A DNA stretch of 64,000 nt from Holothuria scabra (lineage: Eukaryota; Echinodermata; Holothuroidea; Aspidochirotida; Holothuriidae), in NCBI GenBank assembly GCA_037179385.1, contig CM074200.1, positions 33,049,884-33,113,883 on the forward strand, given 5' to 3'. Under the pieces are notes generated by a model, which made no database searches, was not told where the DNA came from, and was given only the letters and a program-made list of their open reading frames with translations. The position numbers and the translations under genes were made by a program. Below, piece by piece: positions 57,441 to 64,000 of the stretch. Within the stretch, counting starts at the first letter, position 1, and every line of letters starts with the position of its first letter.

Positions 57441-57919
57441 ACCTTTCGGCTTTCTGGTTAGTTCTTACTACTTGAAGATTTTTACTTTATAACTTTTACT
57501 TTGTTTTTCTGCTCTTTTTCTCCTCTTTCTTCTCCCTCAAATATTGCCTCAGCATTTGGCAATGCAGAGCAAATCGACTTTGACTTCAACAAAAATTTTG
57601 CCAAGACGATAGATTGCGGGGCACTGAACAGGGACTTTACACTACAAAAGTTGCACAATACGTGGCTCAAAATTAAGCCTAAGCTTCTAGTAGATGTCTT
57701 CAAGAGGAGTTGTTTCATGATAGAAATTTCCACCATGATCAAAATTTGAGCAAATGCATTCAGTAGATTATTTCTTTACAAGCAAAACAGTTTCAGTTTT
57801 CCAAGTTTTAACAGAAAATCTTGATTGAAAAAATTCACTACACTCAGTATTTACAGAACATACATAACTCACCACCTGTTGTCAAGAAGTGGTCACAGCA
57901 AACAGATGGATGTGGCATG

Positions 57920-58058
57920 GTAGTACAGTACATGCTGTGTTATATGAGCTATAGTACTCTGCATTATTTGAACTTGCTGTCAATCAAAGAACTGTGCCAA
58001 TTGAAAATGTCTACAGACTACTACAAAAATTGCAGTTTGGAGGAAAATTTGAGTTTAA
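57920..58058. mobile_element. TTAA MITE, partial copy
   Basis: The interior GTACAGTACATGCTGTGT..GAACTTGCTGTCAATCAAAG..TGTGCCAATT matches 33160-33240 and 17680-17740. The right end runs into TTTAA (58054-58058) with an eroded inverted repeat. The left end is missing. Confidence 0.6.
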
Positions 58059-58667
58059 ATAACTGATATTTGTACAGGGATATGATTTACTATAAATATG
58101 TAGGGAAAGGCACCATTCTAGAAAACCCCTTGGAGCTGAAGTAAATATGGTGCATTTCTCCCACTTGTAGTAGGGTTTATGCAAACGTGCACAATTGCAG
58201 ACCACACATTTGCCTAAATACTTTATTTCTAATTTTAAACTCTTGAACTTGTTTGTAAGACTGTGACATGATCAGCAAATATACAATATCACAGATTAAT
58301 TCAATGATCAGCAATGAAGAAAAAGCTTATTTGCTGATTTTTTTTATTTATATAATTCTTGTAATCCCCATCAAAAATTTGGGATGGTGTAAATTCCCCC
58401 TTAGTTAATATACAAAGATCCATCAACTGAAGGTTTATGTTAGTCAGTAGCTCCCTTGTCAGAATTCAGATAAGATTTCAGCTCCATGGGTTAGATGAGA
58501 GTTTCCTTTTTTTTTACCGAGACCTCTGACCTTCAACATTCGTCTAAACTACTGTATTTAGTGTAATGAAACCTGTTTCTTACATCTGGGTATCATGCAT
58601 GCACATGGTGGTAGGTACATATTTATTGTTAACATGTTCCCTACACATCTTTGCATTGTTTCACTAG

Positions 58668-58786
58668 CATGAGGAAGCCCATACTGGTAATCATCTTCTT
58701 CATTATGGAATGAGGATGGGAGACCCTTTGCTTCGTAAAGAGCTGGCCAAGTTTTTGAACCGTCATTATGGCTATGAAGTCAGTAG
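58668..58786 (+). CDS. PLP-dependent aminotransferase, exon 2
   Basis: The 119-bp exon is bordered by TTTCACTAG and GTAATG. Joined in phase 0 to exon 1, it encodes HEEAHTGNHLLHYGMRMGDP then LLRKELAKFLNRHYGYEVS. This is the family's QYG...G..LR..LA.FL...YG segment that precedes the cofactor-binding core. It ends in phase 2 and has no stop. Conservation of both frame and splice phase across 3.8 kb is strong support for a real exon. Confidence 0.9.
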
Positions 58787-59444
58787 GTAATGCAAAGTAT
58801 GGCACTATATGTGTTCCTTTGTATAATTGACTTATACACTTGTTTTCTTCCAGTGTAAGTCACAATTAATTTCACTCATGTAAATCTCCATCAACCCTTC
58901 CAGTGCTACAGATAAATCCCAACCTCCTAACAGCTTTTACCAGCATTAGTGTTGCTTTTGTAGTAAGCTTATCACTTCTACAGGGTCTCAAAGTTATTTC
59001 ATGATTATAAGGTTAGTGATTATGAACATGATGACATTGGCGAAGATAACATTGATGACAACAACAACATCGATGCTAGTAATATCTGTAGTGGCAGCAC
59101 CAGCCTCATTTTTCAAAAGCCTGAAAAATTCTAATACTGTAAAACAAACATTAGAAAAATGAATTGCAAAGGTTTGAAACACATTTCAGAAAGAAGCTGT
59201 TCACATGCAATACTTTACTGTTCAAAGTTAGTCTGTATTTGGGAAGATTTGCCTACCTTTACAGGACAAGTACTGTGAAGTTCATATACTGTAAACAAGT
59301 AATCAAAATGCATATATATTGTATCCTTACAAGAAATTTTGTAGAGAAAAGTGTTACTTCAATGGGTGTCATGCCTATTCTTGCAGTTTTTCTTAAGATA
59401 TGGTAAGGTCATAGCTGTTATAAGGCTTGGTTTTGTTTACAATT

Positions 59445-59800
59445 CCAGAGCAGGATTTATAGGATGGAATTTTCCAACTATGAAACAGGAATAGGTCTGG
59501 AAAGGTTCCAATTTTGTACCAACAGTGTCCCAGTCAGAATTAAAACAGAACCAAACCAGGATTTTAGCACAAATCCAGAGCAGGATTTATAGGCTGGAAG
59601 TTTCTGACTATGAAACAGGAATAGGTCTGGAAATGTTCCAATTTTGTACTAACAATGTTCAAGTCAGGACTTGATCAGAATCGAATCAGGATTTTAGCTA
59701 AAATCCTAGGCAGGATTTAAGCAGTAATTGAGCTGGAATTTTCCTGAAATGAAGCAGGAATAGGGTCTGGAAATGTTCCAATTTTGTACTTAATTTTCTT
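59445..59800 (+). repeat. 130-bp tandem repeat, ~2.7 copies
   Basis: Units begin at 59445, 59575 and 59705 with CCAGAGCAGGATTTATAGG or a variant. They contain AACAGGAATAGGTCTGGAAA and TTCCAATTTTGTAC. The third unit is diverged and shorter. Confidence 0.85.
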
Positions 59801-60674
59801 GGCTCTAGAAATCCTGACTTTAGTTTTTCCAGAAGGGAACTGATGGCAGTTTTTAAAGTTCCCTAGCCAGACAATGTGATGAAAGACTGAGGACATGGAA
59901 AGCTTTTTTCCAGTGTTAAATCTTTATTACGAGGAAGAAGTTTTCTTAATCATTTTAAGGTGTGCCTTAACTAGGATAACTATCTGTCTTTAATCGGGAT
60001 TGTCCCCCTTTTGAACGGAAAAGTAAGCGTCTGGGTCCAAGTTATGCAAATAGTTCCGCTATACTCAAAAATGGACAGTCTGTGCAACCAGCAGGATGAC
60101 ATATTTTTGTTAATCATATACTTTGCAGACTGATGGTACTCACATAATACTGTATGTTATAGTTTGCATGATACACGCAGCTTATCAGGCTAGCTGTTAG
60201 CAGACAACAATTCAGAATGGCAATACTAACCTGAATGAGACAGTGACTTAGACTGGCTGTGCTCATATGGGATGTTACTGTACACCTGAAAGAATCTTCA
60301 CTATTGTTTCACATTTAATGTTGTTTTTTCTATATTGTGGACCCCCTTGGGAAAGAGTGTGCATAGACTACACGCATGTGACATGGGGTTTTACACTTGA
60401 TCTGGATCAGATCACCAGATGTTATTAGCATATCAAATCATGTGTATGGCTTGATCCTGGTGGGTTTACACTTGTCTGGTATGCTAATCCTCCTCAACGC
60501 TTCAGCAGTAGTGGCTGCAAATGAAATAAAAGCACAAGTGTGTGGGTATCAAAATGTAAACAAACAAAATGAGAAAGTACATGTGTGAACTTCTACCATG
60601 TACACCATACCTTCTGTGAGAGTATTCTGGTCATGTTACGTCTACAGTTCTACATAGTGAGTGTATTTGCATAT

Positions 60675-61040
60675 TTCTGTCAGGTTTGTGCAATATGCAT
60701 CCATGGTTTTGCTCCATTATATCTAAAGGATCTTATATCTAATTACAAGCCTTTACGTGAACTACGTTCCAGCTCTCGATCTCTTTTAAATGTGCCGTCA
60801 TCTGTTACCCATTCTTATGGTGATCGTGCTTTTTCAACAGTATCTGCGAAACTGTGGAATGACCTTCCATCTTTTGTCAAGAACTCTTCCACTGTTAGAC
60901 AATTTAAAACTAACTTGAAAACTCATTTGTTTACTTTGTCTTATTGACGGCATGTTGTATAGTTTTAGTGCTTTGAGACTTCTTGTGTAAGGTGCTATAT
61001 AAGAACTGTTATATTATTATTATTATTATTATTATTATTA
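60675..61040 (+). mobile_element. L2-type LINE 3' end with (ATT)n tail
   Basis: The C-terminal frame ends at 60947 with IHGFAPLYLKDLISNYKP, LRSSSRSLLNVPSSVTHSYG, DRAFSTVSAKLWNDLP and FKTNLKTHLFTLSY-stop, the standard terminus of L2-type LINE ORFs. The 3' UTR GTGCTATATAAGAACTGTTA leads into (ATT)n at about 61011-61040. It is 5'-truncated near 60680. It looks younger than the 53640-53935 relative, as its frame is intact. Confidence 0.9.
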
Positions 61041-61984
61041 TGTGTAAAGATTAATGTTCACAGGTCTGGAGGATTGCTTTTAACATTATTTCTCATGATA
61101 CAGTATAGGGGACTGTAACCCTTAAGAAGGGCAAAGAAGAAGGCTTGAATTCCCTTGGATGGAGACAAGAAGGCAAAGGCTAGGACTTCACCAGGCAGTG
61201 CAACAATATCACAGTATGAGCATAGCTTCTTCAGAATCCCAGAACTTTATGCACCAGGTCTAGTCTATGTGGAAGTTTCAATCATTAACGTGCAGTATGT
61301 AGCCTAGGCTAATTTGTAGTGCACTGTATCAAAGCAAATTCTTAGTACACAGTAGCATTCCCTACCCAGTTACTACAATCATTCAAGGCTGGCCTAACCA
61401 CAGTAGCTAGCAAAGTTCCAACTTGGTCCTGCTTTTATTGCTGCAGTGTTGGCTCAAAATACTTATAAAACTTTTCAGTAATATCTGCAAACAGTACATT
61501 GTTGGGATATTCAAGTGTTAACCAACACTTGAGGCAAATATGGCTTCAGTTCGGAGTAGGCCTGTTGGAGAAGCAATGGGATCAATTTGTGTGTGTGTTA
61601 TTTCGAAGTGTACAGTACCATAGTTTACTGTAATTCATTAATGCTGGTACTATACAATGGCGTTACAAGACCCAGATCATAGCTTAGCGCAAACTTGCTA
61701 TCTCCAGACACAGAGTCAATGAATTTCACCATTGATGCAGGGAGCATTTACACTACAAATTTGATCTTGAGCAGTGGATCAGACCCCACACAGACAGTCA
61801 AATTCAGATCTAGTTTAAAAGTACCCATGATGGTTTTGTTTTGTTTCATTTGTTTTTATCACTTTACATACATGTACGTAAATTACAGGATGTAATTATT
61901 AACATAGCATGATTAGTAATAAGAAATGTACATACATGAGATGAAAGGAAGTGCATAAGAAAGGAAATGATATGCATGGAATGA
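61041..61984. other. No exon recognised
   Basis: Intronic sequence with short frames only (for example 61695-61895) and no domain. Confidence 0.5.
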
Positions 61985-62510
61985 TTAAATGTTTATTTTG
62001 TCGTTCTCCTCTGTGTTGTAAATGTTAATGTGTGGATGCATTACAGTCAGGAAATGGTACCTAATGTTTTTGATGGATGTCAAAGGGCATCTGGGGTCTT
62101 TGCTGGTCAAAGTTTGAAAATCCTGCTTATGCAAGATCTCAAGATAGGAAACTTGGATAGATTTCACATTTGGGTATGTGGATGCATTATGGTCAGAAGA
62201 TGGTCCCCATTGTTTTTGTCAGAGATGAAAGGTCATCCGGGGTCTCCAGGGGTCAAAGCCTGGAAACCTTTTTAAATATAATCTTTCAAGATAGCTGTTT
62301 GTTCATTCGTCTGTCTGTTGTTTGTCTGTCTAGCTATGTATGGCTTTTATGGAGGTCAAAAGGTCATCTGGAATGACAAAATTATTTTTTGAACATGTAT
62401 GCTAACATTTGAATGAGAAGATAATGGTGCACGATGGCACTCTTTGAAACGGAACATTTATGTATCATCAAAACATCAATGCATTTTTGCATTCTGGTTT
62501 CAGATGGTGT
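61985..62510 (+). repeat. Short AGGTCA-type array
   Basis: Two ~143-bp units (GTGTGGATGCATTACAGTCA at about 62030 and a copy near 62174) are followed by a unit with AGGTCA-AA-AGGTCA at 62353-62366. The right end ATGCATTTTTGCATTCTGGT matches the end of the 50.4-51.96 kb array, which links the two. Confidence 0.7.
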
Positions 62511-62906
62511 CCTTAAAATGATCATTGTATTTCAATTACAGATTCTGGGTTTTCATATTGTCATGCTGTCACTATTTAACTTACTGTACTGTATATGCCT
62601 CAACAGAGCAATGTAAAGCCAGTATAATTGAAAACCAATCCAATTTTTGTGTAAGAGTTTCCCAGTAATGCTGCTTGTCAATGTAAAATCAAATAATAAT
62701 TATAGTAGTTTACATTTCTCAGATGAAAATCATATATTTGCACAGGTGGACAAATTTCTGGCTCTTTCAGACCATAAATAACAACTATTTTAAGTAAGAC
62801 TCAAAGGTCTGATTGTAATCCTTCCTGATATCCCTGTAGAGTGACCCAGGCTTTAAAGGTTCTATTTTAAGTACTGTAAGAAGTTTTTTTCTCTGTCACT
62901 TTTCAG

Positions 62907-63058
62907 CAAGGACCTTCTTATTACAACTGGAGCCACTTTTGGTCTACATCACCTGTGTTCTATATTCTTTGACAAAGGTGATATTGTTTTTGTAGAAGAG
63001 CCATCATATTTTATTGCTCTGAGTGTAATGGAAGATATTGGAAGATGCATAGTCCAGG
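62907..63058 (+). CDS. PLP-dependent aminotransferase, exon 3
   Basis: The 152-bp exon follows CTTTTCAG and ends before GTAAGT (63059). In phase 2 with exon 2 it reads S-KDLLITTGATFGLHHLCSIF, FDKGDIVFVEEPSYFIALSV and MEDIGRCIVQ, ending in phase 1. DLLIT-GAT-GL is the conserved segment that in this fold contributes to the pocket around the cofactor phosphate. GDxVFVExPxYF follows as in related enzymes. The catalytic lysine lies further along the family sequence, so it must be in exons beyond the right edge of the window. Confidence 0.92.
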
Positions 63059-64000
63059 GTAAGTCGTCATTCTTTTAAACAAACTGCCAAAGGAATAAAT
63101 TAAAGAAATGTGGGGGCAGTGCGGATTGGGAAATAAACATTATTATTACTTTTCGGTTCCTTGTGTGATCAAAACTGAATTGTGAAACATTTCCCGAAGG
63201 AATTATCTGCATGGTTTAGGCTGGGTCATACCAAAGACTACAAAAATGGAGCCTCTTGCCATTGGTGACCCTCATAAGTGATGGAGTATTGAAAACAAGC
63301 CAGTGAGCTACAAGTGGAAAAAAGGGCAACCAGACTTTTAACTTGGTTAGAAATTGAGCTGTAAAAAGTTATCCAACTGATTCTCCCAAACAGCTTATAT
63401 GAATACCTTACTTTTGTAATGATGCCTTTTCTCAGCTTCTGTACATTCCAAATTTCCCTTGAAAGTACCCAGAAATTTGTTACATCACTATTGCCCAATA
63501 AAGAATAGGTGCTTTTCAAAGGAGGTAAAAATATTTCTCACATCAAAAGTAACAGTTCCTCAAAGTTTTAAATATACAGTAAACATCTACTTTACATAAA
63601 TACATTACAGAACAAATAGAAAATCAAAACCTAAATATGAAAACTTTTCCGAAAGAAGGGAGAAAAATTTCTTTAGATGTGGGCAGTCCAAAATAGCCTT
63701 TAAGGGATGGGTTCAGGGAAGGGGAGAAGAGATATATTTGATAAATTACAGGCCAAAAGCGAAGTTTGCGGTCATAACTACTAGGTGTAGATGAGCTTTG
63801 ATTGCCCACTGTTTGTAGTCAGTTTTTGTGAGGTGGAACTTGACTTTGATGTGTTGTTTAAAGGAAACAAATGAACAGTTAATTAATCTGTAATATTTGG
63901 GCTGGTTGAAGTTGTTATCTTCAGAGTTATTGAACCTGAAATAAGATTTTGTGGCAATACTTCAGAAATACATGAAATTGAAGTACAAGCCAGGGGGCAG
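63059..64000 (+). other. Start of intron 3
   Basis: It begins with a strong GTAAGT donor. No exon or repeat could be identified to the window end. Minus-strand frames at 63238-63519 and 63624-63809 are unrecognised. Confidence 0.6.

Larger units (their letters stand above)
54873..58667 (+). other. Intron 1 of the aminotransferase gene
   Basis: About 3.8 kb from GTGAGT to TTTCACTAG. It contains the 330-bp repeat copy 2, the palindrome-ended AGGTCA-array element copy 2 and a partial TTAA MITE. An 82-residue frame at 57501-57749 is unrecognised and opposed by another frame, so I do not call it. Confidence 0.75.
58787..62906 (+). other. Intron 2 of the aminotransferase gene
   Basis: About 4.1 kb from GTAATG to a pyrimidine-rich CTTTTCAG. 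It holds a 130-bp tandem repeat, an L2-type LINE end and an AGGTCA-type array. No exon-like sequence was recognised inside. Confidence 0.75.

Noticed and set aside
57501..57749. 82-residue ORF in intron 1, opposed by an 86-residue minus ORF
   Set aside because: Neither strand shows a recognisable motif, and overlapping frames on both strands suggest chance.
1..64000. tRNA, rRNA and LTR-retrovirus-like genes
   Set aside because: I looked for T-loop GGTTCGAATC-type words, conserved rRNA cores and protease/integrase/gag-like frames and found none convincing.

Overview
The window reads as animal nuclear DNA: it is AT-rich, it has no bacterial-style operons, and the one host gene I can support is split by long introns with canonical GT/AG borders. 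Dense AGGTCA-bearing minisatellites, repeated AGGCCTA palindromes, CR1- and L2-like LINE remnants and many MITE-scale inverted-repeat elements suggest a marine invertebrate deuterostome. An echinoderm such as a sea cucumber or urchin is my best guess, by inference only.

Layout. 1-9240 is a large satellite of ~200-bp monomers, organised locally into an 802-bp four-monomer higher-order repeat and more diverged toward its right edge. A 266-bp terminal-inverted-repeat (TIR) element at 9297-9562 sits where monomer orientation flips. Inverted satellite fragments follow at 9563-10287, 12170-12425, 21086-21149 and 21740-22670. 10.3-54.6 kb is a graveyard of mobile DNA. It holds AGGTCA-array elements (11.09-12.17 and 50.4-51.9 kb) and a 1.7-kb TIR element with a 4-bp target-site duplication (TSD) at 12796-14487. 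It also holds a TTAA-flanked MITE family with an internal empty/filled site comparison, a foldback MITE (22769-23026), a hAT-like element with an 8-bp duplication (26943-27752) and a ~420-bp TTC microsatellite. Dispersed related copies of one ~2-kb element lie at 34.69-36.31, 41.1-41.64 and 43.17-45.2 kb, and there are at least seven decayed LINE copies.

The only convincing host gene is the 5' part of a PLP-dependent class I/II aminotransferase on the + strand. Its exons are 54653-54872 (ATG at 54684), 58668-58786 and 62907-63058, joined in compatible phases, and the gene runs off the right edge. Codon 16 of the first coding exon is an in-frame TGA. The introns are full of the same repeats seen elsewhere, including a second copy of the 11-kb palindrome-ended element in opposite orientation.

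Most other open frames are chance ORFs in repeats. I found no rRNA, tRNA, CRISPR or recognisable viral gene. Identities, superfamily names and species are judged by eye, with no alignment or database search.
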